Assembly (NCBI GenBank): GCA_016748015.1
Contig: JAAOMT010000009.1
Location: forward strand, 452,459 to 516,458
DNA from: Geosiphon pyriformis
Lineage: Eukaryota > Glomeromycota > Glomeromycetes > Archaeosporales > Geosiphonaceae
Direction of reading: 5' to 3'
Length of the DNA stretch: 64,000 bases
Under the pieces are notes generated by a model that was not told the origin of the DNA, did no database searches, and saw only the letters and a list, made by a program, of their open reading frames with translations. Shown here piece by piece: positions 11,196 to 23,331 of this stretch (its first letter is position 1; every line of letters begins with the position of its first letter). A program made the position numbers and the translations under genes.

Positions 11196-12150
11196 ATGCC
11201 AGAATACATGCATAATACTGATACAAGGTTTGATCTAAAATATTCAGAGAAATATCTCATCAAATTGGAACCACATTTGCACACTTGCATTGATCTAAAA
11301 ATAGCACTGAAAATTCCAGCAATGGCAATAATGCAACTAACATTCAGAAGTAATTTAGCAAAAAAAAGGATCAACATCAGAGGAAGAATAATTAACACAG
11401 GATATGTAGGAAATATTATTGTTATGCTACAAAATAACTCAAAAAAGGTCTACACTATAGATTCAAATAAAAAAATAGAACAGGTAATATTTCTATCTCT
11501 GGTTAAAATAGCCAAATTAGTATTAGTGAGAAACAGAGAAGAATTAGGGATCACAGCTAAAAAAATACAGAGATTTAGATTAACAGGTAGAATAGATGTA
11601 CCAGTTAATATAACAGAAGAAGAAGTTATTGACAAAGGAGAAATTATCTTAATCTGTCAATCAATTTCCATTCCACCATATGACCAGTATATGTTAGCCA
11701 TAAAAAGAGAAGTAAAGAATCAAGCTCAGTTGTTTGAAGCAGAAGTCACTATTTGTGAATCAGGAGAGATTGGACTCACTAATCTTTACATATTAGGCAA
11801 AAGTCCAAAAACATCAAAATTCCCATCTATAACAACACTGAAAATGTTGTAGAAATACCAGAAAAAACTATCATTGGCTATTTAACCACCAAAATTGAAG
11901 ACCAACGGCCAGACACCATTCCAGATTTTCCACAACTATGTGGATATATGGATATTACATCACAAACCATATATGGACAAGAAAAATGTTATCTGTTTCA
12001 ACCAAAACAATTAGAACAGATGAACATAGGGAACTTAAACCCACTTCAACGTATGTAACTTAAAATATTACTTAACAATTTCAATGATATTTTTGCCAGT
12101 GAAAACAAATTTGGCAGAATCAACATAATTCAGCATCAAATTAAGACTGG
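11196..12150 (+). pseudogene. G1 dUTPase domain and following beta-rich spacer (broken)
   Basis: Trimeric dUTPase signature in order: motif 1 NTDTRFDLKYS, motif 2 FRSNLAKKRI, motif 3 GRIINTGYVGNI, motif 4 NKKIEQVIF, motif 5 RFRLTGRIDV. The catalytic Asp of motif 3 (IID in G2 and G3) is Asn here, so the enzyme would be dead. dUTPase hydrolyses dUTP to dUMP and PPi, limiting uracil in newly made DNA. The following spacer (PPYDQYMLAI, SGEIGLTNL) leads to RT and shifts frame near 11800. Confidence 0.87.
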
Positions 12151-13420
12151 AGATGCAATGCCAATCAAACAACAAACACATAGAGTACTACCAGCCAGCC
12201 ATGAAATTATTTGTCAAGAAATTAACTGGATGCTTGACAGCAGATTAATTCAATCATTAATGAGCCCATGGTCATCACCAATGGTACTGGTCTATAAGAA
12301 GAATAGAAAAATCTGTTTTTGTGTGGACTACCGAAAACTGAATGGAGTAACTAAAGATGATAGGTATCCAACTCCAAAAATTCAAGAATTATTTGACACT
12401 TTTGGTGGGAAAAAATGGTTTTCAATATTAGATTTGAACAGTGGTTACTGGTAAGTAGTCATAAAACCAGAAGATAAGAAGAAAACAGCTTTCACAACAT
12501 AAGAAGGGAATTTTAAATTTAAAGTTATGCCATTTGGCTTGATAAATACACCAGCAATATTCCAATGGCTTTTGAAAATTGTCTACACTAGATTACTGTG
12601 GAAATTAGTAGTTGTTTACTTAAATAACACAAATGTATTCTCAAAAACATTCGATGATCATCTTTACCATCTCCAACAAGTATTTGAAAAACTCAGACAA
12701 GCAGAATTGAAACTGAATGCCAACAAATACTTCTTTGAAAAAATAGAACTAAAATTCTTGGGACATGTTGTGAGCAAAGATAGTATCAAAACAGATTCAG
12801 ACAAGATTGAAGTTGTCAAGAACTTTCCAGTACCAAACAATCTCACAGAATTAAGAGCATTCTTGGAATTTGCAGAGTATTATTGCCACTTTATCAAGAA
12901 CTTTTCTAAACTGGCCCAGCCACTTTATCATTTACAAACTAAGAATGTAAAGTATGAATGGACAGAAACTTAACAAAAAGCATTTGACACACTAAGAAGA
13001 AAGCTTATTCAAGCTCCAGTGTTGATGTATTCAGATTACAGCAAACCATTTATTATCACTATTGATGCATTGGATCAAGCATTGGAAGCAGTACTATTAC
13101 AAAAAAAACCAGATGAAAGAGAACATCCAGTAGCATATGCCAGCTGAAGCTTGAGTCCAGCTGAAAAAAACTATGAAACACCAGCATTAGAACACTTAGC
13201 AATTTATTGAACAGTCATAAAATAAAAAGAATACTTGAGCCAAAAGTTTGAAATATATATGGATCACAAAAAATTGACTTCAATCCAGAAGCAAAAATTT
13301 GGAGACAATTGCTATACCAGATGAAAAATAGAACTTTCACTATTTAATTATACAGTACATTATAAAAAGGGAAAAAACAATGAAAATGCTGATGGATTGT
13401 CACAAATGAGACAAATCTAA
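12151..13420 (+). pseudogene. G1 reverse transcriptase and RNase H (broken)
   Basis: RT fingers and palm: SPWSSPMVLVYKKNRK, CVDYRKLNGVTKDDRYPTP, FSILDLNSGYW, then FGLINTPAIFQ. The catalytic YLDD is YLNN at about 12616-12627, so both metal-binding Asp residues are lost. RNase H follows from about 13020 (YSDYSKPFI, EHPVAYAS, then degenerate). Stops such as TAA at the Gln after SGYW (12452-12454) correspond to CAG or CAA in sister copies. Confidence 0.93.
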
Positions 13421-13439
13421 AACATTTCAACCCAAAAAT

Positions 13440-15640
13440 ATAACAAAAGATGAATATCCAAAAATACCAACAACTACAACATTATATAAATACTCAATTG
13501 TTCAAGAAGAAATTATCTCAAAAAGAACAAAGGAACATAAAACAACAATCAAAATATTTTATCAATCATCAAAATGTACTTTACTGAAAGAACAGAAGAA
13601 ATCCAGAGCAACCAACCAGAGTAATTACAGAATCAGAGAAAGAAACAATATTATTCAACATGCACTCAGATCCAACAGCAGGACACTTTTACAAAGAAAC
13701 AAACATGGAAAGAACCAGAAAAAGATATTATTGGCCATTAATGTATCCGGACATCATCCAATACATTCAAAATTGTGATGCTTGTCAGAGAAAAGATAGA
13801 ACAAAACCCAGTAAACTATTAAGACCAATTAAAGTAAGACAACTATTCAATTACATTAGAATTGACTTAGTCGGACCATTAACAATTACCAGTAAAGGCA
13901 ACAGATATATTGTAATAGCTATGGACTATCTCACAAAATGGCCAAAAGCAAAAGCCATTCAAAGAGCAGATGTAGAATCCATTGCCGAATTTGTTTATCA
14001 AGATCTGATCTATTGACACAGATGTCCAAAAGAATTATTATTAGATCAAAGAACTCACTTTGTGAATAAAACATTAACAGAATTAAGCCAAAGATTTAGA
14101 ATAAAAAAACCACTATCATTACCATACCATCCACAAACAAATGTGTTAGTTAAAAGATTCAACAGAACACTGTATGAAGTAATAGCCAAAATTAGCCAAG
14201 AAAACCAGAATGAATGGAATTTGTTTATACCATTAGTATTATTTGTTTATCGAACAATGAAACAAAATATCACACAAGCAACACCATTTGAATTGGTATA
14301 CAGTATTACTCATAGAAATATAGGGAATATATATTAGCATAGTTATTAACCAATCAGAAGTAGACATAGTAAAATGTGGAATTCCAGGATTCCTTTCAGG
14401 AATTGCAGGATTTCAGAAATTACAGGATTCCAGAATTTCAGGATTCTTCTCAAAGGAATTGCAAGATTCTTGTTGTAAAGAATTAAGGAATTAAGGAATC
14501 TCAATTATGTATATATAGCAATAAGATTAGAAGCTAAAAAGACAGACCTCTTAGTTTAGATTTCATCTAAACAACTTTCCAAACCACAAATAAATAACTG
14601 TTTGTTATCTCAAACCTGCTGCCACTATCAATACTTCATGTTAATAGTAATTGATACTTAACTATACTGGAACAATAGCTCTTAATTATGGCTATTGACA
14701 GAATACTAACTTGCAAATTGCCTTGGCTTATTTCTTTTCTTTCTTTATTTTATTTTCTTTTCTTTATTTCTTGCTTTGATTTTATTGTTGTTTACTAACT
14801 CTATTGAGGATTAATATATAGGGTACTAATGTCAGAATAAACCGAACTGGTAAAAGACCCAGAAATAAGAGTAGAACATTCAATTAAGAATAGCTTACTA
14901 GGAGGAATACTGGCCATCAAGCTGAGAAAAAAATTGATAAAACTGCGGTTTTGAGAAGCTATGGATAAAACTATTACTATTGAATTTCTGTTCATTATAC
15001 AAAGAACTCAACCAAACCCTTTGGATACAAACCTTTCAGACACAAACCTTCAGATCACTATCAACTGCAACTAGATTTGAGCACCAAGTTACAGATTTGT
15101 TATTTAATCCAACACCAGAAATAGTTACCTGTAACAACAGTAGAATAGCAACATTACCAGTTGAAATAGAGGTCAATACATATCCAACTAAACCAATAAC
15201 AGAAGATAATTTCCAAAAAACATTGTTGAAAAGAACATATGACTTAATGAAAACACTAGAAAACAGATAACAAAAAGCAGCTAATAACATCCAAAAGTTA
15301 CAAGAAAAGCAAAAAAAATGACATGATAACCAACTACTGAATAAACCAGTTAAATTCAAAATTGGAGACAAAGTACTATTATATTGCACCAAAGTGGAAA
15401 AACAATAGAGTGGAAAATTCAATCCCAAATAGAACAGACCATTTCACATAGAAGAAATTCTAGGAAATAAAGCTTATAAATTAAGATGAGACAACAAAAT
15501 TTTAGCCAAAGCAGCACATAGTGATCGACTGAAACCATATTACCAAATAGCATTATCATTCACCAATAATATTCCACAACTGGAAGTACAAAGAATACTA
15601 GTTCAACCAGATAAGATTCCATGAAATCTGGAATCAATCA
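13440..15640 (+). pseudogene. G1 integrase, interrupted by a solo LTR (broken)
   Basis: HHCC zinc domain (H-x-x-PTAGHF...CDACQRK) at about 13660-13800. Core: IDLVGPLTI then LLDQRTHF. The third acidic residue lies in NVLVKRFNR, where Lys replaces the Glu seen in G3 (LVERFNR). After FELVY the frame is broken by the LTR at 14304-15136 and resumes as RIATLPVEIEVNTYPTKPI. The C-terminal part (FKIGDKVLLYCTKVEKQ, PFHIEEILGN) is a GPY/F-like module. Many stops. Confidence 0.9.
14304..15136 (+). repeat. Solo LTR inserted in G1 integrase
   Basis: 833 bp beginning TATTACTCATAG (TG of the end mutated to TA) and ending TGTAACA, flanked by ACAG at 14300-14303 and 15137-15140, a 4-bp target duplication. 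U3 has the GGAATTCC/AGGATTCC repeat type of G2 and G3, not the G1 type. TATA-like box near 14506. It is the recombination remnant of a full element. Confidence 0.92.
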
Positions 15641-15699
15641 TAGTTATTGAACCAAACACATCAAATTGAACAACCAAAAAGTATATAAAAACACAGTAC

Positions 15700-16354
15700 A
15701 TGCAACAAAAGCAACCAAAAAAAATGGAAATACCAGATCATATTCACACTATAGCTTAACAATTGTTCTAGGCCTTAAGTTAACAACAGTTAGACATGGA
15801 AATTGTTATTAACAACCAAATAATTTGCTATTGAAACACCCAAAGAAAGACAAAGAATACACTATATCAGTGGCTGCCAAAGAATGATAAAAACTGGACA
15901 AATAATTTAATAAAAAAAGTGAAGAACACTTTTGGGAAAATACCTATAATGGCACCAACAGAAGAGCTTACAAAAAAAAATTAGAAGCAATGAACAGAAT
16001 GACTTCCAATATCATATTGCTACTACCAGTTAGGTCAAAAGTTGAATATTCAGGAATTGTATATCGACAAATCCAAGAGAATATTCAACCAAGACATAAT
16101 ACAACAAATTGAAGAATTTATCAGAAAAAAGACGAATTCAACACTACATGTTAAAACCATGTATTGACTACACAACATATTTTGGAACTATTCCAAAATA
16201 CTGTTACACTCTGACATGGAAACCATAACCATTAACCAATGGGGAAGAATAAACAATACACAAGTAGAAGACTGAAAAACAGAGTCAAACAAACAATACT
16301 TGAAAAAAAAGTATTAGAATTAATTCAAAACAAAGATTTCAACAGAGCTTAATA
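15700..16354 (+). pseudogene. G1 ORF3, unknown accessory ORF after integrase (broken)
   Basis: From ATG 15700 one frame runs about 215 codons to the polypurine tract, broken only by stops. It aligns with the ORF3 of G3 and G2: KKMEIPDHIHTIA with RKMEITDNIHILA, and YCYYQLGQKLNIQELYIDKSK with YCYFYLGQHINIQNLYTDKTK. Conservation at protein level between clearly diverged copies argues that it was a real gene. No signal peptide or obvious membrane segment. Function not recognised. Confidence 0.75.
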
Positions 16355-16356
16355 TT

Positions 16357-16370
16357 AAAAAAGAGGAGAT
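16357..16370 (+). other. G1 polypurine tract
   Basis: AAAAAAGAGGAGAT directly before the 3' LTR; plus-strand primer site by position and composition. Equivalent purine runs precede the G3 and G2 3' LTRs. Confidence 0.75.
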
Positions 16371-16372
16371 AA

Positions 16373-17228
16373 TGTTACTTATAAAAAAAAACAGATATAG
16401 AAAAATAGTAGACCAATAAAAGAGTAGTAGTTAGCATGTGAGCACATTGCTTAGCAATGTAAAGCAATATCAGAAATCATGACACATTACTCAGCAATGT
16501 CAAGAAAATATGGCACATTGCTTAACAACATGAGCATTGCTTGAGAAATAATAGCACATTGCTCGAAAATGTGAGCAATCTTATAGAACCCAAATTATGT
16601 ATATATAGTGGTAGCATTAAAAGTAAAAAAGACAGACCTCTTAGTTTAGATTTCATCTAAGCAACCTTTCAATTCACAAATATCAATAAATAATTATTCT
16701 TTATCTCAAATCCACTCTCCAGTATCAACACTTCATGTTGATAATAATTAATACTTAACCATACTAGAACAATAGCTCTTGATCACGACTATTGATGAAA
16801 TACTAACTTGCAATTGCTTTTCTTTATTTTCTTTTATTTTCTTCTATTTCTTTGTTTTACTAATTGATTGAGAATTAAGCACTGAGTTATTGATATTAAG
16901 GATAGCTTGGTAAAAGACTCCAAAAGAAAGATATAGGATTTATATATATTAATAGATAGCTTACCAGAAGAGCATCTCTGCCAAATTACCAGCCACCACA
17001 CTGAGAAAGAAATTTGATGGAATTGCAATTTCGGGAGGCTACTGGAAAGACAACAATTGAATTTCTGTTCATTATACAAAGAACTCAACAACAAAACCTT
17101 CAGATAAATCACACTGTCAAATAATAACAATGTACCAATATTACCAATATTATCCACCAGATTAGTTACTGAGCATCAAGTTACAGGTTTGTTATTTAAT
17201 TTGAGACTCCAAATAATCACCTGTAACA
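16373..17228 (+). repeat. G1 3' LTR
   Basis: 856 bp, TGTTACT...TGTAACA, with the same U3 ACATTGCT/AGCAATGT palindromes and TATA-like box (near 16597) as the 5' LTR. Followed by ATGT, the target duplication, and then LINE-B. Confidence 0.94.
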
Positions 17229-19190
17229 ATGTCTAGCAGAATTATCAACCTTATAAAAGAACATATGATCTAATATCTCCATATTATCACAATACAAACA
17301 CAACACACTAGGATAATGTTTATTATAAAAGTGCTTCCAAATAACAACAGACAATTGATGATGCAAGGCCTTCATAAAATAAATGCATGTACTAACTGAG
17401 AGTCTGCTGGTAAAACCAACAGTCATGTGCAAATCAGGATGCCACACCAGTGACAAGTGGAGCCAATTGATCTCAGAAAGCAAACTATCTGTCAAAAACT
17501 TGGAACCAAAACCAACCTTCCAGTGTGTATGACAAATGAAATAATAAACATCATGTACAAAATATCTAAAATTGCCAGAAACAACACCACTATCAGCCAC
17601 TATAAAGCATTCATCCAAGCAAGGAAGAAGATGCCAACCAGAAAGAAAAGCAGCACCAACAATCATGTTAGCATGTTTATTCTCTGAGATGTCCAAGTGA
17701 CCCTTTACTTTGTGCCAACTAACCCTTAAATTCTTACTATAAATGACATTAACTATATGTTAACACTCAATCCAACACTAATTGCAAAAGTCAAAATACA
17801 CCAGACCCAATTCCGACTTACAAACATCCAAAGCAGATTGACTATCCAAAAACAAGCAAACAGAGCTAGACAAAGGAACACACTCTAGGGACAATGCAAT
17901 AGCCTGCAATTCTGTTATAGTGGAAGATATTAAACCTGATACACCAATGCTCAAACCCAAATTAATGTCTTTGAAAAAAGCAGCAGTACTAGCTTTACAG
18001 CCAATTGTGCTCAGATTTTTCAGAGACTTATCTGTATATACAAATAAACTACCAAAACCAATCTGAGAAAAATGGTTGCAAACAGACACAAAATCACCAG
18101 AGTTAAGAATGTTCAAAAGAACAATTTCACTTAAAATCAAAGAATAAGCAGAAAAAGAAGTTACACTATTGAAAAATTTTGCAGAAATTTTGAACCACTC
18201 AGGAACAGAGCCATAGAGGTCCAGTCTTTTCTATTGCCTAAAAGTACACCAATCAAAAACAGCAACATGACTATTACAAAGTTGACTCACAAAAACTATA
18301 TCATATCAATGGAGAGAAGAGAAAAACTTGAGAAATCTTGACTTGCCCAAAACAGCAAACATGGGAATCCCACTGTAAAACTAAAAAAACTGGCTAAAAA
18401 GCCACTCAGGGACAAATTGCAATCAAAAAAAACATGAATCATGCCTGTCAGAAAGTTATTAGAAACACTGACACAAATACGAATAGGAGAACTCAATAGA
18501 TGAACAGAGTGCCAACACAAAACTTGCAAGTTATAAGACCTGTGAGAAAACAAGCGACCCAAAACTCCATCAAAGTTTACAAAACTAACAAAAAAAGCAA
18601 TCTTACTTTCAGATTAAACTTATAAGAAAGATTTCAAACCATAAAAAGAAGGGTGATGAATTGTATTGCTAGAAAAATCAAGTAATAAACCAGATTTAAG
18701 CTTCAAACCCTTACAAATCAGAGCATTCTACTTGTTGCATACATCAACAAGAACAAAGCTGAACTGTATCCTATAGCTAACTATAAGATGGAGAACTGCC
18801 AACACTAAATACAAAAACTGTTTATTTAAGACAGTCTTTCTCAAAACCATATTAGTAAAAAAACAAATGTCTAAATGTGTCTTAGCCAAACTAGGCTTCG
18901 AAAGGTCCTTAGTTAAAAGAAAAATGCCCAAATACCAATAAAATTCACTTTTTTTGGCAATAAAGATTGGCAAGCCACTAATAGAAAGAGAAGGATTACT
19001 AATCTTACTATTGATAGGAATGACCACCATCTTGTTATTATTAATTGAAATGTCATTGATCTGAAAAAATTTACCAGCAACATTGAGAATATATTGAGTA
19101 GCACTCTAACTGCTACCAACCCAAATTGTATCATTGACAAATATGCCAGCAGCAAAAAAGAAAGAAAGTCCAGCCTAAGATTCAGTGCAA
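17229..19190 (-). mobile_element. LINE-B, segment 2 of 3
   Basis: Middle of LINE-B on the minus strand, between G1 and G2. Its right edge carries GCAA (19187-19190), repeated at 37658-37661. Its left edge carries ATGT, repeated at 6219-6222. Coding sequence continues across both insertions. Confidence 0.94.
17229..19190 (-). pseudogene. LINE-B ORF2, end of RT through RNase H and zinc finger (broken)
   Basis: Read from 19190 downward: RT box FVNDT (FVDD with Asp changed to Asn) near 19130, then QINDISINNNKMVVIPI and FYWYLGIFLLT. RNase H at about 18070-17780 contains VYTDKSL, TELQAIALSLE and LDSQSALD, so Asp, Glu and Asp are present but DGS reads DKS. The zinc finger CLYCDNMEILDHMFF follows, cut by G1 at 17229. 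Several stops and frame changes. Confidence 0.9.
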
Positions 19191-20083
19191 TATTATTCAT
19201 AGAATATAGAAAATATAGTATTATTAGTCAGTAGATATTAGCCAATCAGAGGTAGACGTAATAAATGTGGAATTTCAGAATTCCTCTCAGAGAAATTGCA
19301 GGATTCCAGGAATTTCAGAATTTCCCGACAAGGAATTACAGGATTCCAGAATTGCAGAATTCCTCTTATCAAGAATCGCAGAATTCCAAAAATCTCAGGA
19401 TTCTTGTCGCAAAGAATTGAGGAATTGAAGAATCTCAATTATGTATATATAGCAGTAGGATTAGAATCTGAAAAGACAGATCTCTTAGTTTAGATTTAAT
19501 CTAAGAAACATTCCAGTTCCCAATCATCAAATAAATAATTATTCTATATCTCAACCCACTCTTTACTATCAACACTTTATGTTGATAGTAATTGATACTT
19601 AATCATGCTGGAACAATAGCTCTTGATCACGACTATTGACGAGATACTAACATACCAAATTGCCTTGGCTTATTTTCTCTATTTTCTTTATTTTTTATTT
19701 TCTTTATTTTATTTTATTTTATTTTTTGATTTTGTTGTTGTATACTAATTGATTAAAAGATTAAGCACTGAGTTATTGACATCAAGAATAGCCTGGTAAA
19801 AGACCCAGAATTAAGAGTAGGATTTTATATATTATCAGATAGCTTACCAGAAGGGCATGACTGCCAGACTAAATTCAGCCACCATGCTGAGAAAGAAATT
19901 GGGAAAACTTTTGAAAAAATACATCTATTATTGATACTATTGAATCTCTGTCCATTATACAAAAGACTTCATCAAAAATCTTTAGATATAACCCTTGCAG
20001 AATCTCATCCATGGAAGTAGCTTTTGAACACCAAGTTATGAGTTTGTTATTTAATTCAACAGCAAAAATACTTACCTGTAACA
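19191..20083 (+). repeat. G2 5' LTR
   Basis: 893 bp, TATTATTCAT...TGTAACA; the first dinucleotide TG has become TA. U3 (about 19268-19430) is an array of GGAATT and AGGATTCC-like repeats. TATA-like box at 19440-19451; hairpin CTATCAACA/TGTTGATAG near 19563-19587. The primer binding site TGGTGCTCCC starts at 20086. Confidence 0.93.
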
Positions 20084-20145
20084 TTTGGTGCTCCCTGTGA
20101 GATATAATCTTACAGAGAACCAGCACCAACAAACACCATCCAAAA

Positions 20146-22850
20146 GTGGCAGAATCAGAAAATATAGGAGCAAACCATTTAGAATTTGCAAAATCCTTAT
20201 TTCAACACTATTGTCAATACTTGGGATTAAATCACAATCATATATCTGCCGAATCAGCCTTCAATTTCTACGTCAATGAAAAGATTTCTTTTTTATTAGG
20301 AACACTAGTGAATACTGAATCAGCAAGAGAAACTTTCTATAGGGAGTTAATTCAAAACACCAACCTACCAACAAATCATAATTTCACATCCATCATCACT
20401 GAGATCAACAAAGAAATTGAACACCACACTCAACAAAGATATCCAATTACATATGCTAGTAAAGGCAAGAGAAAACTACAAACACCAGCAGTAACACCCA
20501 GAAAAATACAGCCATCTACTTAGAAGAAAAACAGAATTGAATCCCCAAGCAACCTATCCTACCACTATACACTTGGAAGTGTCATCAACATATCATCAAC
20601 AGACATGTTTTCATCAATTATAACATCAATATTTGGACAATTCCTATTCCAAAGTAGACAGAGGAAAACAGAATTATTAGGACCATATGGCGAATACTTT
20701 GAGAGATTTAATTTATAATCATCAATCTCATCAAAACTTTGATCACCACCACCTTCACCAGATTTCAGAATCTCTGATCTGTGGAAAGAAGCAGAATTAG
20801 AAAAAGAGGAAGAAGAATCAGAGGATCAAGAATTCACTTACCAGCACCCGATCACTGAAAACTCGGAAGTTGAAACCCCGAATTTTCAAACTCAGCAAAA
20901 TCTAAATCTAGAAAACCCGGAAATTGAAACTCCGAATCATCAAAGGCAGAACAATCCAAACCCTGAATTAATTAATCAGCAAAACTTACCTCCAGTAATT
21001 GTCATCAATCAACTGCCAATTAATCCTATAGCCAAACCCATACAACAGCCACTTCAACTACCACCCCAACAACCAGTACAACAACAACTGCTTCAACAAC
21101 CACCAAACTTAGATCCAATGGCCTATGCACCAATCGCAAAACTTGACAACTTTACTGGTAAAGAGGATGATGCTCAAGTATGGCTGAATAATATAGAAAA
21201 GGCCATCACAGCCAACAGATGGAATGATGCCCAAGCAATGCAAACCATTCCCTACTTTCTCAAGAATACCGCTGATTCATGATATCAGAGCTTGGTTAAT
21301 AAACCACAAGATTTCAATGCCTTCAAAGTGGAATTCCTAAGATATTTCAGCAACAATAACAGCATTAATCGCCTAGTCAATACATTCACCACCATGAAAC
21401 AAAAAGAAACTGAAGCAGTCACCACTTATTTAGGATGCTTCCATCAAAATCTGCACCAAGTTCAAGCAATTAACGCCAATTATTTTACAGCCCCACAGAT
21501 ACTCAACCAGTTTATCTATGGCCTGCACAGTAACATCTTGTAACATGTATGTCCATTGCATCCAGGCACCTTTCAAGATGCAGTCACACATGCCAGAGAT
21601 TTTGAATCCGCTGAGTCAGAGGCTAACCACACCCAAGCTATTAATCTAGTAATGAATGGATCATCTGAATTGGATTCCAAATTGGAGAAGTTCAGTAAAT
21701 CAATTAATAAGAGATTGGAAGGATACTTAGCTGATAATCACGCCATTTATTAGCCTCCACAACGATGCAATAATCAAGGAAACTCTAATTGTGCCCAAAA
21801 TCAACCACGTCCATCTTCATCAACCAATCAACAGTGGCAATAGGAAACGCGTATCTGCCACTATTGTAGTAAACAAGGACATATCCAAATTGACTGTTGC
21901 TAGCGTTTAAATAACCAACGATCAGGAAATCAATATCGAAACCCCAATTGCTGGTTCCAAACTCTGAATCAGTACTCAAATCAAAACCAACCCACTTACC
22001 TACCAGTGATACAGTCATCAGTCTATCAATCTCTGGTGTATCAAGCTCCAATCTATCAACCGCAGCTACAAATAATTTATCAACAACCACAGCCACAAAT
22101 AATCTATCAATTCCAACAAATCCAAACACCACCCCAAAGCTTACCACCCAACGGAACCCAAAGACCAAAAATAATTCAACAGAGCTGGAGATCGGCGATA
22201 ATAGTCTATCAACTGATCCCCAGTTCTTTACAGCAACCATCTGGATTACGCCAGCGGAGTTCAGGTGCCGGTCAACCCCAAAACCCAAATTCCCAGAACT
22301 ATTTAAGTCTTCTGGTTATCTTAGAAGATGCCTCAACCAATAACCCAGCATTTGCCCAAAGACAACCAATTACCAGTAATATCCCACCTGCTACCATCAC
22401 TGAAGACGAGTCTTTGGCTGCTATATTCCCATTTGAATTCGAGGAAACGACTGCAACACCATTATTTAGTGGAGCTGCTCTTGAAGCCAAACCAATCACC
22501 ATGATGTATACTGATGCCAAAGTTGAGGGACAATCCATCAAATTGATCCTTGATAGCAGTTCAGCAGGCAGCATTATCACACGACAACTCATAGATCAAT
22601 TAAATTGCCGAGTTGATTGAACTGCCAGTGCCAGAATCATCACAGCCGATGGAGCGACCAAAACTCCAATTGGCGAAATCGACGACTTCCCTTTTGAAGT
22701 CAATGGCATCATGACTCTCATTAAAGTTCTCGTAATGGAAGCCAACCAATACCAAGCTCTTGTTGGTAATAACTGGCTATCCAAAGTCAACACGACGTTA
22801 GACTGGAACACCCAGGAACTCCAGCTAACATATCAGGGCTGACATATATG
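20146..22850 (+). pseudogene. G2 Gag-protease in one frame (broken)
   Basis: One continuous frame from GTG 20146 through protease. N-terminal domain (ENIGANHLEFAKSLFQ), Pro/Gln-rich linker, capsid-like domain (FTGKEDDAQVWLNNIEKAI, FNAFKVEFLRYF) at about 21120-21700, CCHC knuckle CHYCSKQGHIQIDC at 21856-21897, Tyr/Gln/Pro-rich spacer, and retropepsin domain at about 22500-22800. The active site is LDSSSAGS, so the Gly of the DSG/DTG motif is Ser. Stops at 20521, 21280, 21541, 21751 and 22618 are single transitions from sense codons where a sister copy can be compared. Gag and Pro fused without a frameshift is a family trait. Confidence 0.9.
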
Positions 22851-23331
22851 TGTACCAGCCATGTGTGGCCATTTCAAGACTCCTTTAAGAGAGAAACTAT
22901 TGATCGAACTGGAGAAAGAGAAAGAAAAACTTATCTGGGAAGCTTACCAAGTCTTCTGGGCCAACACCAATCACAATGAACTATCACTGATACTTTCATA
23001 AAATGACAACTTTAAGAGAAAACAAAAGGAGGAACTGACCTGGGAAACAGATGATTTGACCTGAACTGATAACGAACAAGAAGAACCATCGAGTTGGGAG
23101 TGGAAAGAAGAAAAAGGCAAAGGGAAAAAAAGGGAGGAAGAAAACACTCAAGCCAACAACACTTATATCCCATACACCTATGGTCAACAACAATCATTGA
23201 CCTATTGCTGACCCAAACTGATATGCATTGATTGTGACAAGAAATTGTCGTCAATGGGTGCATGCTGTGGTGACGATGAAGAATATCAGACGGCAACCAA
23301 GTTCTATTACCACGCATGTCATGTCAAATGT
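22851..23331 (+). pseudogene. G2 cysteine-rich linker, left part, cut by G3
   Basis: Lys/Glu-rich hinge, then CIDCDKKLSSMGACC and FYYHACHVK, ending where the G3 LTR begins at 23332. The G3 paralogue (CVDCSKKLSLMGACC, FYCCPCLLECFG) shows what follows; in G2 it resumes at 31633. Confidence 0.82.

Larger units (their letters stand above)
6223..17228 (+). mobile_element. G1, Ty3/gypsy-type LTR retrotransposon nested in LINE-B
   Basis: Bounded by LTRs (6223-7089, 16373-17228) beginning TGTTACT and ending TAACA, with a 4-bp target duplication ATGT on both sides. Internal order: primer binding site, Gag with CCHC knuckle, protease, cysteine-rich linker, dUTPase, RT, RNase H, integrase, an extra ORF, then a polypurine tract. 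RT before integrase is the Ty3/gypsy (Metaviridae) order. All coding parts carry many stops, and the RT box is YLNN, so the copy is dead. A solo LTR of a related subfamily interrupts its integrase at 14304-15136. Confidence 0.95.

Noticed and set aside
21948-22343. Separate 131-codon frame in the Gag-protease spacer
   Set aside because: Out-of-frame shadow of the Gln/Pro/Tyr-rich Gag spacer; the Gag-Pro frame is continuous with sister copies.
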